A stretch of 64,000 nt of DNA from Halichoerus grypus (lineage: Eukaryota; Chordata; Mammalia; Carnivora; Phocidae). Both the position numbers and the translations under genes were made by a program. Of the stretch, positions 48,398-61,766 are shown piece after piece; positions within the stretch are counted from its first letter, which is position 1, and every line of letters starts with the position of its first letter. The stretch covers positions 148,235,935 to 148,299,934 of the forward strand of contig NC_135715.1 of assembly GCF_964656455.1 (NCBI RefSeq), given 5' to 3'. The notes beneath the pieces are model-generated. The model was not told the DNA's origin and ran no database searches. It was given only the letters and a program-made list of their open reading frames with translations.

Positions 48398-49867
48398 GCA
48401 AAAATCAAGAACATCATTTACCTAACTTTGGAAACACACAAAAGTGATACTGTATATTAAGTAAAGATATATATGTAGTGAAAGGACATGCATTTATGTT
48501 AGTTGGTTGTTCTGGAAAGGAAAGAAGAAAAATACAACTGGGAAAAGCTATAAAATATAGTAGAGCCTTCAACTGTATTTGTAACATTTTATATCTTTTA
48601 TATAACAATACTACATAATACTATATTTTATATAAAATACTATGCAGCAAAATGTAAATACTTTTATAGAAAATATATAGAAAATATGATGATAATGTTA
48701 GCATTTATTAATTGTAGATGATCATTACTTGGATTCTTGATATTTTATTTCTTATACTTTTCCTTGATTATGAATATTTAAGTTAAAAATCAATTAGAAC
48801 ATATAACAACAAAAGACTAGAAAGAGAACATTTCCACTGTTCATTGTCTCCAAAATGTTTAATTTTTGAAATTCTAAAATCTGCCTAAATGAAAGCAAAA
48901 AGTATGGCATCAAGGCAACGTTAAAAAAAGAATAAGTTCTTGAAACATTATTCTATTTGGCTATTTTTATTACAATGTGACTAAAAGAATAGGGAGTCTT
49001 TTACTTTTGTATGAGGCTGTTCTCTTTTATAATTTTCAAAGTCAATTTTCATGAAAGGCAAAAATGTTTCCTGGCTAACTTTACTACCAGTTTCATAGAA
49101 TTGATAACTGATAAGTGCTCATGTAATAACTACACAGAATTAATAAAAGCGCTCCTCTTCTAAATGTACTGATTTTTCTTTTTAAGAGCCTTTCTCACAA
49201 AGGAGGTGACAAGCCTTGGCAGACTGTATGAATTTGAACATAGCACTCTCTTTGGCTGTCTGTCCCATGCACAAATACCTTTAGAATTTTACTGTCAGAG
49301 GGGGTTTCCTTTTTTCCTCCATTTTGCTTTTATTGTGAGGAAAATGAATAAATAAAGTTCTTTTGGGGGTAGGGCTACTTTACTCTTTATAGACAGAAGC
49401 ATCAGCTTAGTTGAATGTGAACTGTGTGACTAATAAATGGAAAGCTGAAATAGCATTCTCGGTATGTAATCTTGATACCACTTTAAGTCTTGCAACGTCA
49501 AGTATAAATCTTGGAACAAATATAATGCAGCACAGGAAGAAGCACATAATCTCTTGATAGACCCTGCCCTCAGAGAGCCTGGCTGACTAGATAATATGAT
49601 CTTGCCCTGCACTTCAGAGCACAAGAGAACAGCCAACCATCCTCATTCTTTCTTTGATTGTAACTGCAGCTCTCCACACAAAGATCAACTAACTTGAGGA
49701 AGACCCAGGTCCTTAGACTCTTCACTCATTCTTTCAGATAAGAACAGAATTTCATTTTGAGAAGGGTTGGGTTTCTGCAAAGCAGGTAATAGCATAGCTG
49801 ACTTAACTTATTACAACTTTCTCAAATGTATTGGCCTTCTCAGCAGTTAAATTATGTATTTATCCCA

Positions 49868-50240
49868 GATTCCTCAACCTTTCCACTATTGACATTTTGG
49901 GAGAGATAATTCTTTGTTGCAGTGGGCTTTCCTGTGCATTGTAGCAACATCACTGGCTTTCATATATCAGATGCCAGTAGCAAATTCCCCCTTAATGGTG
50001 ATAACTAAAAAGGTCTCCAGACATTTTAAGACAGTGAGAGAGGGGGGAGGGCGGGGGAGAGGGAGACAGGGAATCTTAAGCAGGGGCCATGCACAGTGTA
50101 CAGCCCAAAGCAGGGCTTGATCTCATGACCTGAGCTGAAATCAAGAATTGGATGCTTAACCCACTGAGCCACCCAGGTGCCCCTCCAGACATATCTAATA
50201 TCCCCTAGAGGGCAAAATCTACTTCGAGTTAGAACCATTG
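49868..50240 (-). mobile_element. MER5A-like DNA transposon remnant, split by a SINE
   Basis: The plus strand reads TCCACTATTGACATTTTGGG, GATAATTCTTTGTTGCAGTG, CTGTGCATTGTAGCAACATC and, after the SINE, CTAGAGGGCAAAATCTACTT...GTTAGAACCATTG. This is the complement of the hAT-family MER5A consensus as I know it. Non-autonomous and long inactive. Confidence 0.8.
50025..50182 (-). repeat. CAN-SINE inside the MER5A remnant
   Basis: Minus-oriented, ending GAGCCACCCAGGTGCCC. Its target duplication CTCCAGACAT (50015-50024 and 50183-50192) is MER5A sequence. The 3' tail is degraded. Confidence 0.93.
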
Positions 50241-50742
50241 TTCTCCCATGAGCCCAATTCTGGCAAACCTAATCTCATTCGGGTGTTCTATCCAGCTGCC
50301 TGGTCCTACACTGACTGATGGCATATCCCACGTTCTTCCTCTGAAATTCTACTCTGTGAGTTTCAGGCCTGTTAGATGGCTTCTCTGCAAAGTTCATCTA
50401 GATATAGAGAATGGGCATTCTTCCAAATGATTTTCATTTCAAATAAAATGAAATATTGGTAAAATAAAATAACTGATTAAATAAAAGTATCTGTTATTTA
50501 TAAAAAGTAGGAAAAGTATAGAAAAGACCAAACTCAAATAAAACATTACTCATATATATTGTCCAACTATAGGCATTACAAAAATTATCCTATATATTCT
50601 CGTAGATAGCTCTATATAGGTGCATGTACATTATATGTTTGTGTTTTCCAAATGAGATTACATTGTGTCTATCCGTATGTAGTCTGTTTTTAATCATTTA
50701 ACATCTTTTTTCACAGTATATTGTCTTCTAATACATTATTTT

Positions 50743-50936
50743 TTTTTTAAAGATTTTATTTATTTATTTGACAGAGAGAGACATAGCAAGAGAGGGAACA
50801 CAAGCAGGGGGAGTGGGAGAAGGAGAAGCAGGCTTCCCACAGAGCAGGGAGCCCAATGCGGGGCTCGATCCCAGGACCCCGGGATCATGACCTGAGTGAA
50901 GGCAGACGCTTAACGACTGAGCCACCCAGGCGCCCC
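50743..50936 (-). repeat. CAN-SINE, near consensus
   Basis: Minus-oriented, with a perfect 16-bp target duplication TCTAATACATTATTTT at 50727 and 50937. Confidence 0.97.
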
Positions 50937-51029
50937 TCTAATACATTATTTTAATAGTTCCATGCTATTTAACTACAAATGTTTCATTATTTAGTAAACC
51001 AATGTCCTGTTAGAAAGCTTCAACTTTTA

Positions 51030-51223
51030 GGGGCACCTGGGTGGCTCAGTCGTTCAGCATCTGCCTTCGGCTCAGGTCATGATCCCGGGGTCCTGGGATC
51101 AATCCTGCATCGGGCTCCCTGCTCCGCGGGAAGCCTGCTTCTCCCTCTCCCACTCCCCCTGCTTGTGTTCCCTCCCTTGCTGTCTCTCTTTGTCAAATAA
51201 ATAAATAAAAGCTTATAAAAAAA
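51030..51223 (+). repeat. CAN-SINE, near consensus
   Basis: Plus-oriented, with target duplications AAAGCTTCAACTTTTA / AAAGCTTCAAATTTTA at 51014 and about 51224. Lies 93 bp from the oppositely oriented SINE before it. Confidence 0.97.
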
Positions 51224-53066
51224 AAAGCTTCAAATTTTAAATGAATGTAAAAGATCTAAATTCCACAGGAAATATATTCTAGAAAGCCTATAGTCGCTGA
51301 CATCATATTCATACTAATTATGTATTTTATGCAAAGGAATTAGGCCTGTTTTCTTCATGAAGTCAGCCAGGTTGTTGCCGTAGATCCATGGACCTCCATA
51401 TCTTATTAGGCAAATGGCTACATCTTCCAGTAGTACTATGACACTAGTAGAAGGTTTATCTCCCAGGAACTAAGATTCTTCTCTTGGAATGTGACAGGAT
51501 GGAATTTAAAACTATGGAGATGCTTATCTGATAATATTTCTTCTCGTTATTACAGTATCAGAAAAAGTTATAAAGGCAGAATAGGGTTGTTGAGCTTTAG
51601 ATAGAGGAGGAAATGTACAAAAGTTTGGTAAGTCTATTTAAAAATAAGACATAGACCAGAGTTCAAGTTCTTCTGAGTAAAAGTTAGTCTAACTGCTATA
51701 TGTAATGTGTACATAAGTGCATTAGAGTGTATCTGTATTGTATTGGAGTCTAAAAGTTATGTTTATGACAATTATCTCAAAGAAGTTTTAAGTGGTACCA
51801 GGTAATGGGTTAAAAAGAAATTGAGTATACTTTGTTATTTTTATTTTATCCTGATCACTTAAATTTCTAAGTATCTTATATGAAATAACTATATGGGTAA
51901 TAATTTTTCATTCAAAATAGGTATTTTATTTAAAATAAAAATATTTTTTATTTTTATCTCTTTGTTAAGTAAATATTTTTGTTTTCACTAATCTTTTCTA
52001 AAAGAAACCAAAAAAACCATACTGCTCAGTGTCATTTGGAATTCTGAAGAAAAATGGCTCACTAATGTGGATTTATGATTATCTATCTCCCTTTGTCTAA
52101 TGATATAAGACACAGCTACAAAAGCAAGAATGGTTGGCAGGCAGAATTTGATGACATTTTTTGTAAGAATCATAAAAATATTGCTAACAGATAAACTTTG
52201 TTTTAGAAATTTAAAAAGTTATTTCTCATAAGTTTATGTATGTTTATTAAAATATTTTCACTTACAAATTTCTTAGGAAAAATTTCAAAGTGTAAAATAA
52301 AACAACATGTAAATATACAACATGGACATATTTACTGAGTATTAACCGTATAACAAACTCTGTTCTAGAATCTAAGGAAACACTAAAGAACGAGACAAGT
52401 AAAACCCTTGTCTTCTTGAAACCTTCATTTTAGAGCAATAAACTGAATGTAGCTAATGATGTAATGATGATTACAGAGAACAAAAGAATGTCTCACCTTA
52501 TAAAATATCTCCTTTTAAAGCTGCTTAGAAAAAAGTTATTCCAAGAGCTTCATGTAAAATTCTATTTCCTTAATTTATACAAAATTGTGTTGGTTTTTCT
52601 TGTAGAGGTTTTCACTAATTTCAATATCTGAAATGTAAAAACAAATTTTTATTCATTTCACATCTTGATTAATTTCTTAAAACTTTTAGAATGGAATTTT
52701 ATGGTTAAAATTTTTAAATCAGTGTTTAACCAACTGAACTTCACCGCTTATGATAGTACTCATATAACAACTCCCTCAACGATACTTTTCAAGGTTTTGT
52801 TCTCAGTTTTACAGGCAAAACATACAAAAATTTTAATTTGCAGTCCACTGAGGAACAATGAAACTGTTCATTTTCTTATTAAACATTTTCATTTTTCTTT
52901 TGTGAAGTGTTATTTATACTCTTTGTTAATTTTTTACATATTTGGTGTGCATATTTTTTGTTTATTTATAAGAGTTCAAACTTAGTGTCCCAGATTTTCC
53001 CTTTTAAAAAGCTTACAATTGAGGTAAAAGGTAAACGGATGTTTATTTTTAATTATTAAAACATGT

Positions 53067-53129
53067 GCCAAATTTGGCTCAAAAAAACAAAATATGAGCC
53101 AAAATTTGGCTCAAAAAACCAAAATATTA
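53067..53129. repeat. two-copy tandem repeat, 31-32-bp unit
   Basis: Two units start with GCCAAATTTGGCTC and GCCAAAATTTGGCTC at 53067 and 53098, both followed by an A-run and AAAATAT. Confidence 0.9.
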
Positions 53130-53159
53130 GTTATTTGTTAAAGGAATATATACATATTA

Positions 53160-53187
53160 TGTGTGTGTATATATATATACACACACA
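53160..53187. repeat. 28-bp perfect palindrome of mixed dinucleotide repeats
   Basis: A (TG)n block, an (AT)n block and a (CA)n block follow one another so that the whole is its own reverse complement. More CA and TATA-type repeats follow to about 53216. Confidence 0.92.
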
Positions 53188-53279
53188 CACACTTATATAT
53201 ATGTACATATACACGTTTAAGGATAAAATGCATTATTTTCTCTATTGCATTGTACTAAAACAAGGAAATCTGTGTGATA

Positions 53280-53520
53280 ATATGATAATAACAGCAGTAA
53301 TAATAATGATGGTGTTAATAAAAATTATTGAGCACCTAATATATATATGCCTTGTATTCTGCTATACCTTTTACAAATAATTATTTTAATCCTTAAACAA
53401 TCCTTTAGAGTAGCCATTGTTACTATTTTAAATTTGAAGGAATATGAACATCAGAAAGCTTAATTCAACTGACCAGAGTTTAGCACTTACAGGCAATAAG
53501 TAGCCAAGTATAGTTTAAAA
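53280..53520 (+). repeat. MIR fragment
   Basis: ATTATTGAGCACCTAATATA, then CCTTTTACAAATAATTATTT, AATCCTTAAACAATCCTTTA and a later TAAGTAGCCAAGTATAGT, in MIR order. Confidence 0.65.
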
Positions 53521-54238
53521 ACCAAATCTCCAGTAATCCCTCATTTGTGATCTTTCCCGTGGGCACTACTGTAATGACTTCCACCATGCAAGTGATTAGA
53601 AGGCAGAGCAAATGACATTTTGATTCCCATCAACAAGGCTTTGTCTTGTCATCACAAAACTCATTTTATATTCTGCCCTCTTTTATGTCTCATCTTCCTA
53701 ATGCAGACCGAAGTTGCTTGGGAAAAAGCAGTTTGCTTGGAGTCTTTATTTGAATGGGAGAAATTGGAATAGAATCAAAATTTTCAAAAATAGTGAGAGA
53801 ACTGTGATACTCTGTATACCATCTTCCTTCAAATTCTATGAAAATGATTTATTTCTGGCTTATGGAGAACATGGGGGCTATTTGTGGGTAATTACTGCCC
53901 TCTGTTGACAACAATGTTAAATGTCTTAATTTATGTTTAAGAGTATTTAAGGTGAGAATTACAAGAAATTTCACCTATAAATCTCATCTACGAAGATGAG
54001 TAATTAAATCTAAAAGAATTGAAGAGCCTTGCCTAACAGCCATAGCTAGCTAATGATTAAGGACAGAAAGACACCTCATGTATCATGATCAGTAGTATGA
54101 TCAGTCTTGTGTTGACTAAATTTAAAACAATATTTTTTCCCTGACAATATTTTCCATTTTCTGAGACTCAGAAACAAAATTTACAATAGCCAAAGAAATT
54201 TTTACAGTTACTAAAAATTTTTTTAAAATAAAATGTCC

Positions 54239-54450
54239 AGGCGCACCTGGGTGGGTCAGATGGTTAAGCGGCTGCCTTTGGCTCAGGTCATGATTCTAGG
54301 GTCCTGGGATGGAGCCCCACATCGGGCTCCTGGCTCAGCAGGGAGCCTGCTTCTCCCTCTCCCTCTGCCTCTCCCCCTGCTCATGCTCTCTCTCTCTCTG
54401 TATCTCTGTGTCTCAAATGAATAAATAAAATCTTCTAAAAAATTAAAAAA
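54239..54450 (+). repeat. CAN-SINE
   Basis: Plus-oriented from AGGCGCACCTGGGTGGGTCA to an AATAAATAAAATC tail. Flanked by AAAATAAAAT-type target copies (54225 and about 54447). Confidence 0.94.
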
Positions 54451-57310
54451 ATAAAATATCTGTTCGGGTGAAAAATCATACAGTACAGAAAAGTGGGAAG
54501 TAGAAAATAAACATCTTTCTCTCACTCTCCACCTGATTCCACTTCCAGAGGTGGGCACTATTAACTGTTTGTCATTCTGGAAATTATTTATATGTGTATA
54601 TAATTTTTTTTTCAAAATTGAAGTACTGTTCTCCAACTTTTTAAAAAAATTTAAAACCTATATCTTAGAGCTAATTTCATATTATCACATAAAGATATAA
54701 GGTATTTTTTTAATACTGCAGACTTTTATTGACACTTTGAGAATTACAGGCAAGTTTAGAATGTCCTTAATTAGGTTTGCTGATAAGGTTGTGCGTTTCC
54801 TCTTGGACTGTTACGTAAATGAGGCTGTTCTGTTCTGATTTCATTCCAGCAGGGGGCATGTGATTTTGATTTGTCTCATTACTGATGATGGATAGTCACT
54901 TTGATCATTTAATCGAGGTACTGCCTGCAGACCTCTCCATTGTAAGCTACCCCATATTTCTGCTCTGTGCACAGAGAGGATTTGAGTGGCAGAAGTGCTC
55001 AACTAAGATATAAAATCAAAATGATTACTTTGTCAAATCCTTTCTCTCACATAGAAGGAATGGAATAGATCTCCAGATGTAAGTATTATTTTCACAGTAG
55101 GACTGAGTATTGGTTTCCTGGCCTCTCATTTGATTCCACCTCCCATTTCTGGAGGGACACACAGATTAGTGGGGTATTTGCACAGTTGCACGTGACTGTG
55201 AGGAATAGTTTGGTATATTAAATAATTTAGATAAGTCTGAAATTTGTTAACAAGTAAGACTATAGGTAACACGTGAAGCATAAAATAATAAAATAATAAT
55301 AATATTTTCATTGGCAACTAGATGACCCAGAACTTCTGACAGTTTTTTCTTAAAACATTTAGTAAGACTGTCATATTTTCAAAAATCATATTAAAATTTC
55401 AGTCATGTAAATGTTTTTAAATCTTGATATTCGTTAAAATTTTTCACTTTGCAACATATTTTAATAAATAATTTTCAATGCTCTAGAAGAAAAAACTTTT
55501 TGAAAACATGAAATTTTTAAATGTTCAGATTTAATTTAATTTTAATTTGACAAAATATTTCAAATTGCATACACTTAAAGTAGAACAAAATTATACCAAT
55601 ATCTTGATTATAACATAATTATTAACTTTGTTGAAATGAAGGCAAGAAAGATCAATGGCATGGAATAGATATATAAATACTTATGAATCATGTATGTATT
55701 TAGTTTGTTATTCATCCAAAACATCACTGGCCAATTAACCAAATACCCAAATATGCAGAATAAAAATTCAATTGAGATGTTTTGGTATTTTGTCAACTTT
55801 CAGCCATATAAAAATTATAGATTTACAACGTATTTTACAATTTCATCTTTATGAAGTGTATTTGTCTCAGATAGAAAATATTTTATGCAATAATGCGCTA
55901 ACTTGATTAACAACATATGGTCATCATTAATGCCTTGCTGCTTTCCACTTCACCATTATACAGAGGTGTTTTCTGAATAATCCATTTACCAAGTATTTAT
56001 TGACCACCTACTACGTGCCACCTCTGGGACTATACCAATAAACAAACCAGATAAACATTCCTGCTTTCTTGGAACTTAACATTTTTCTCCAAAGGGTTCA
56101 GGGCACATATTCAGGCATATGACATAGCTCTTGCCCATGTGATAGCACACACAAACTCTCTCAATTTTCTTCATTGACATGACAAATTTTGGCTGAATTA
56201 ACATATGGTTTTGGTAGGACGAAGTCATAATTGCAGAGAGATTTATCAGAAGACTTGAAGAAAAGGTTTGGCCTTGGGGAAAATGTTTAGGGAGCAAAAG
56301 GAAGCAGAAGAATAATAGGAAAATGTCAATGCAACCAACAGTATTCCCAAAATTTAATGAGTAGAATTAAAAGAAGAAACAAGGAAAATACAAACTGAGT
56401 TTTGTTTCAGGCTAGACAGACATTCTAGAAAGTAAGCAGAATAAGGTTGATTAATTGGTATCTCAATATGTAATAAGCAATCACAAAACCACATCCTCTA
56501 TATCCCTATGGAAACATAGTGATAAACAGGTGTTGTCCATTTTGCACACACAGAAAAGCAAGGCTAATAAAAGTACTATACTTGCAAGTTCAATTCCCTT
56601 AACAACAAAGCCAATTCAGAAGAGGGTATTTTCATGGCATGAATTTTTTTTTTTTCTGAGTTCTATTAGGATTGTGTCAGATCCCTATAGTAATGATTCA
56701 TTAGAGAGCTTAGAAAGTGGGGTGCCTGCCAAAAACTCACCTAGACTGAGAAGAGTATTTCCACTTTTTTGACCACAGTCATTTTTGTCTCTTTTGATGT
56801 GGAAGTCATTCAGAATCCAGGTGACATTCATTAAAACCAACGTCAGACTATACAATGAAAGCATAACAATACTTGGTTTTCTTTCTCTCGCAAAAGTAAG
56901 TAATGAAATGCATAAATGATAAGAGCAATCTAGATTTTTCATGTTTATCTTAAAGTCAGCGAGTGTACCTTTCCTTTCACAAAAATGGATGACAACTGAT
57001 ACGCATTTACTTTGCGTGGTATTTCAGGCTTCGTTACCTACATGTCACTAAGCATGGAAATAATTTTCAGTGAGTTTTAACATTCCTTTATGCCACCTGT
57101 GTTAGGGGGCTGTTTTCCATCTTGAAACATTTCCCATGATACTTGTTTTATTAATGCTTTGTGGACAGCGTTTACCACTCATAATCAATAAGGACCCAAA
57201 TTCATTTTACTGTCTGAAACAACCTTAACTCCGGTCCATTCCACTGTCTCTCTTCCTCTTTAGAAGTAGTCAATAGCCTGAAGTTGGGATGAATTCCTCC
57301 TATTTATTTA

Positions 57311-57500
57311 TTTTAAAAAGATTTTATTTATTTATTTATTTATTTGAGAGAGAGAGTACAAGCAGGGGAGGGGCAAAGGGAGAGGGAGAAGCAGACTCCC
57401 CGCCAAGCAAGGAGCCTGATGCGGGACTCCATCTCAGGACCCTGGGATCATGACCTGAGTGGAAGGCAGATGCTTAACCGACTAAGCCACGCAGGGGCCC
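57311..57500 (-). repeat. CAN-SINE
   Basis: Minus-oriented with an expanded (TTTA)n tail complement, ending AAGCCACGCAGGGGCCC. Lies about 70 bp from a second, short SINE. Confidence 0.94.
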
Positions 57501-57567
57501 CTCCATTTACGATGTTGTACAATGCTATATATGATTTTTACACAAATAATTTATCCAGTTGCTTTTT

Positions 57568-57693
57568 ATTTTATTTTATTTTTAAAAAGATTTTATTTTT
57601 AAGTAATCTCTACATCCAACATGAGGTTCCAACTCAACCCCAAGATCAAGAGTTGCATGCTCTTCGGACTGAACCAGCCAAGTGCCCACCCCG
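57568..57693 (-). repeat. short tRNA-Lys-type SINE
   Basis: Reads TTTTAAGTAATCTCTACATC, AACATGAGGTTCCAACTCAA, GATCAAGAGTTGCATGCTCT and GAACCAGCCAAGTGCCC, the minus-strand form of the short tRNA-Lys SINE. Target duplication not identified. Confidence 0.85.
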
Positions 57694-57759
57694 CGGCCAA
57701 GTGTTTTTTGAAAAAATACAGTTTGTACTCTACTTATTCTTTTGCAACATTCCTTTTTC

Positions 57760-58500
57760 ACACATCATGACATTTCTGAAATGTATACATATTTACATGT
57801 GTGGCTCTACACTTTCACTTTTTCAATGGTATCGTATTCTACTTATTTAAAAAATGCAATTAACTCTTTTCATTCTTATACTTAGGGGCAGTTTGATTAG
57901 CTTGCTTACATTTGGTTTTGCTTCAATGAACATTCTTACACATGACACCTTGTACAAATCTAAGTGTATGTTCTGGATAGATATGTAAGAATGGACTTGC
58001 TACATTGTAGGATAAGCAGTTTTTCAGTTATGCAACCTCTTGCTAAATTGATCTACAAAATAGTCTCAGCACTATATAAGACTACTTATTTCTCCACATA
58101 TTAGCAAAAAGTGTTGTCAGAATTTTAAATTTCTGATGTACTGATATTTAAGAAATGTTGTCTTATTGTTGATTTTATTTTTCTTAGATTTCTTGTAAGG
58201 AAGTGTTGGTGTTTATTGGTTTACTCGTCTGAAAAATGCCTGTTCATATCCTTTGACCCTTTAAAATACTTCGTTTTCTGTCCTGCCTTGTTCCTATTTA
58301 AATAATAGACGTTTCTTATATATTTTGGGAAAATTTTTCTATTGGCTATATGAGTTAGACATCCTTTCTCCAAATAGGTATCTTGTCTTTTGAGTTTGTT
58401 TAGAGTGGGTTGTTTTTGTTTTTGTTTTTTCTTTTTGTCATATAAGGATTAATATCCATATAAGGATTAATAGATCATTTTTTTCCTTAATGATTTATGC
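57760..58500 (-). repeat. possible antisense L1 relic
   Basis: Stretches such as TTGCTTCAATGAACATTCTT, AAAAATGCCTGTTCATATCC and GTTAGACATCCTTTCTCCAA resemble old L1 3' sequence read backwards. Too diverged to be sure. Confidence 0.4.
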
Positions 58501-59330
58501 TTTTAAAATCTTGTTTAAAAAATTCTACTTACAACAACATGATAAATATATTGTTCTACATTTTCTTCTAAAATTTTACTTTAAAATCTTTAGCTTCGAA
58601 ATCTTCATTTCCACCCTCTGTTTCAAATATTTCAAAGTACTTTTGGCTCTATTTTTGCCCTTTACATCTTCCGTATGCAGTTTAGTATTGGTGTACCAAT
58701 TTCTTGAAAACAATGAATACTGACTGGTAGTCCATTGGATTAACAAATTATTTGGGGAAGAATAAGCTTGAATAACAAAGAGGAGCTGAAATTTGGTGAC
58801 CTGTTGATGTACTGACCTTAACTCAGAGACAAGGAGCTTATCCATAAAAATAGAAGTAATGGCTGAGTTAAAGGTTGGCTTCATGGACCCGGGAGTGTTA
58901 CAATCATGCAGGGCACCGCACTAAGAAGGGTCCTGTGCTTAGTTTAATACTCTGTTACCAACACCCTAAGTTTTGATCAAGTAGTCCACATTTTCCTTTT
59001 GCACTACGCCCCCCAAATTATGTGGCTGGTGCTGGACAGTATATGGGTACAGGGGCAAAACATGGGCAGATAGGGTGGTGGGTGTATTTGGAAGTTCTCT
59101 TCTATTGGCTTTTATTTTCTCAGTGAAATAGGTTGTAAAGGTTATTTATCTCCCTGTGCTGCATTCTCGGTTATATCTCAAGGTCTCATATTCAATTCAT
59201 TAATTCTTCCTGTGCCTCATCTGCTGTTTGGCTGATTCAATAATTTTTTAACGGCAGTGCTTGTATTTTAATCTTAGAAGTTCTATTTTTCTTTCAACTC
59301 TGCCTTTTCTCGTGATTTGTTTTTGTTTTG

Positions 59331-59529
59331 TTTTTTTTTAAGATTTTATTTTTATTTATTTGACAGAGAGAGAGAGATAGCGAGAGCAAAACACAAGCAG
59401 GGGAAGTGGGAGAGGAAGAAGCAGACTCCCCACCAAACAGGGAGCCCGATATGGGTCTTGATCCCAGGACACTGGGATCATGACCCAAGTCAAAGGCAGA
59501 CGCTTAACAACTGAGCCACCCAGGCACAC
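59331..59529 (-). repeat. CAN-SINE
   Basis: Minus-oriented, ending CTGAGCCACCCAGGCACACT. Imperfect TGATTTG(T)-type target copies lie at 59314 and 59530. Confidence 0.94.
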
Positions 59530-61270
59530 TGATTTGGTGTTTTTTGTTTTATGCTTTTAGTTTCTTGTTTTTTATTTAATGATTTTACACATACCTATTT
59601 TCTGGCCTTTTTATTTCTTTGGTATTTTTTTCTATTTTCTGAGGTTTGGGGGACTCTAATCATCCTCTTGGCTACATATGCTAAGGGTTGCTTATGATGC
59701 TAATAATTTTGAAAATGTTTTCAGCTTCACAGTGAGATTACTTGTGGTAATCCTGTCTTGGATTACGTATCTTTTTAGAGTGTGTACATTTGCATTTGCC
59801 CCATATTCCAAATGACAGTTATTATCCTACCTGCAAACTTTCTGTCACCCTTTTATTTTATAAAGGCATTTTATTTCATAAAATTGTCATAATGCATTGA
59901 CTTTATTAGGACAACATAATTTACTACTGTTGCTGGCAAATTGTTAGAGAAACGTCCCTGGAATATCCAAGCAGATATATCCAGTAGGTAATTATATATA
60001 TAACATTCATGTTTAGAAGAGAAGTATTAGAAACAGAAAAATATCTGGTATTCATACATATATGTTGTATCTGGTAGCAAGGATGTGAGAGTGATAACTG
60101 AGGTGCAGTCTTTAGATTAGAAGAAAGAAATGTGTAAAAACTAGGGAAGGATCAGCAATCAGTGGATGATCAGAGAAAGAGGAACATATATAAAGCTGGA
60201 CTGTATCATTGATTTCCTAAATCTATCCTTCTTGATACCCTGGAAGTTTCTTAACTCCCGTTTCTCTTAATGTCTTGTGGATGGTAGCTCCTAAACAGTA
60301 TTTTGATCTTTTCCATCTCTTCCATCCCCAAAGCTACCACCTTGGTTCTTCATTTCTTATTCAACTTGCCATAGTTGTCTCTCTGACTAAGGGTTAGCTT
60401 CCAGTAATTTAGTTTCCAGATTGATATCAATGTGATCCTTTACAAACAAAACTCTGATCATGTCATTCCCTATGTAAATATTTGGTGCAGTAACTTTACA
60501 AATGTCTATTAAACACTTACTATGTTCTAAGTGCAGTACAAGATTTCATAATCTTAGATTTCATAATGTAAAATAATCATTCCAGTGGTCTACCTAGTAT
60601 GTGACACCCGGAGTAGATTATTTAACATCTCCCTCTCTGTATGACAAAATTTTTTTTTCATTAATAACCTTAATTTTTCTAAAGCAGTTTAGGTTCACAG
60701 CAAAATATGACAAAATTATTTTTTAAATGACCATGAAGCTAAATTATACATAACATTGGGGATATTGGATGTTCAAAAACAGATTCAAACATTGCCGCAA
60801 TTGCTTTCCAGTGTGGGCTTTTTGGTTTTGCTTTAAATGTTTCCTTGTTGAGCTCTACTGGATTGCTGAGAGGAGAGAGGTTCCATGGGGAGTGACAGAA
60901 TTAACTTTGAGGAGGCTACAGTGGACCCAACCTCTCCCAGGGATGAGAGGACTGGAAAAGGAGGACTTAAGACTCTCAAGACTTAATCTATGGAGAACAA
61001 AAAAAAAAAGGAACTTTCAGCTCACTGACTTTCTAATGTTTATTTTACCTACAATAAGAGCTTTCCCGCTTCTCTCTGGTAAGACCATGGTTAGAAACGA
61101 AATATTTCAAGTAAGAACCGATTTTAATTGTTCCATGTTGGTACAAGTGTCACATTCAATTTTCTTTCTGAAATTTAGAGTAATTATGAACCAGTTGCTG
61201 GTTATACAAAAATATTGCAAATGATTACAAGTTTCTCCAGATTTCTATAGAAGGAAAAAAACCAATTTTT

Positions 61271-61459
61271 TTTAAAGATTTTATTTATTTATTTGAGAGA
61301 GAGAGAATGAGAGAGAGCACATGAGAGGGGGGAGGGTCAGAGGGAGAAGCAGACTCCCCGCCAAGCAGGGAGCCCGATGCGGGACTCGATCCAGGGACTC
61401 CAGGATCATGACCTGAGCCGAAGGCAGTCGCTTAACCAACTGAGCCACCCAGGCGCCCC
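61271..61459 (-). repeat. CAN-SINE, near consensus
   Basis: Minus-oriented full-length element. Target duplication AAACCAAT(A)TTTTT at 61258 and 61460. Confidence 0.96.
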
Positions 61460-61766
61460 AAACCAATATTTTTTACAATAGTTTTTATATTTACTTAAGT
61501 TTGATCTGTCATCCTTTGTTACATTGTTACAAATGCACAATGTACAAATGTTACAAATCTTATAAAATAAGTTTTATGTAAATAAGTGTCCAATAATAAG
61601 TGAGTTTTAATACAACTGGAAGTTCTGCAAAAGAATTTAAGTAACTACTACACTGTAACTCTGATGTAATGTTTTATTTTCTTGATCTGTTCTTTAATTT
61701 CTCAGTAATCAATTAGAAGTCAAAAAGAGGAATATATTTTAGTTTTAAAGATATTATTTAAATTTA

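Noticed and set aside
57344..57850. 168-codon open frame
   Set aside because: Its first part is translated SINE and the rest is another SINE and flanking repeat sequence.
60769..61224. 151-codon open frame on the plus strand
   Set aside because: It is one of the longest frames, but the peptide shows no domain I know and contains a KKKR run from an A-tract. Isolated chance frames of this size are expected in 64 kb of six-frame sequence. A protein search with a cross-species hit would change this.
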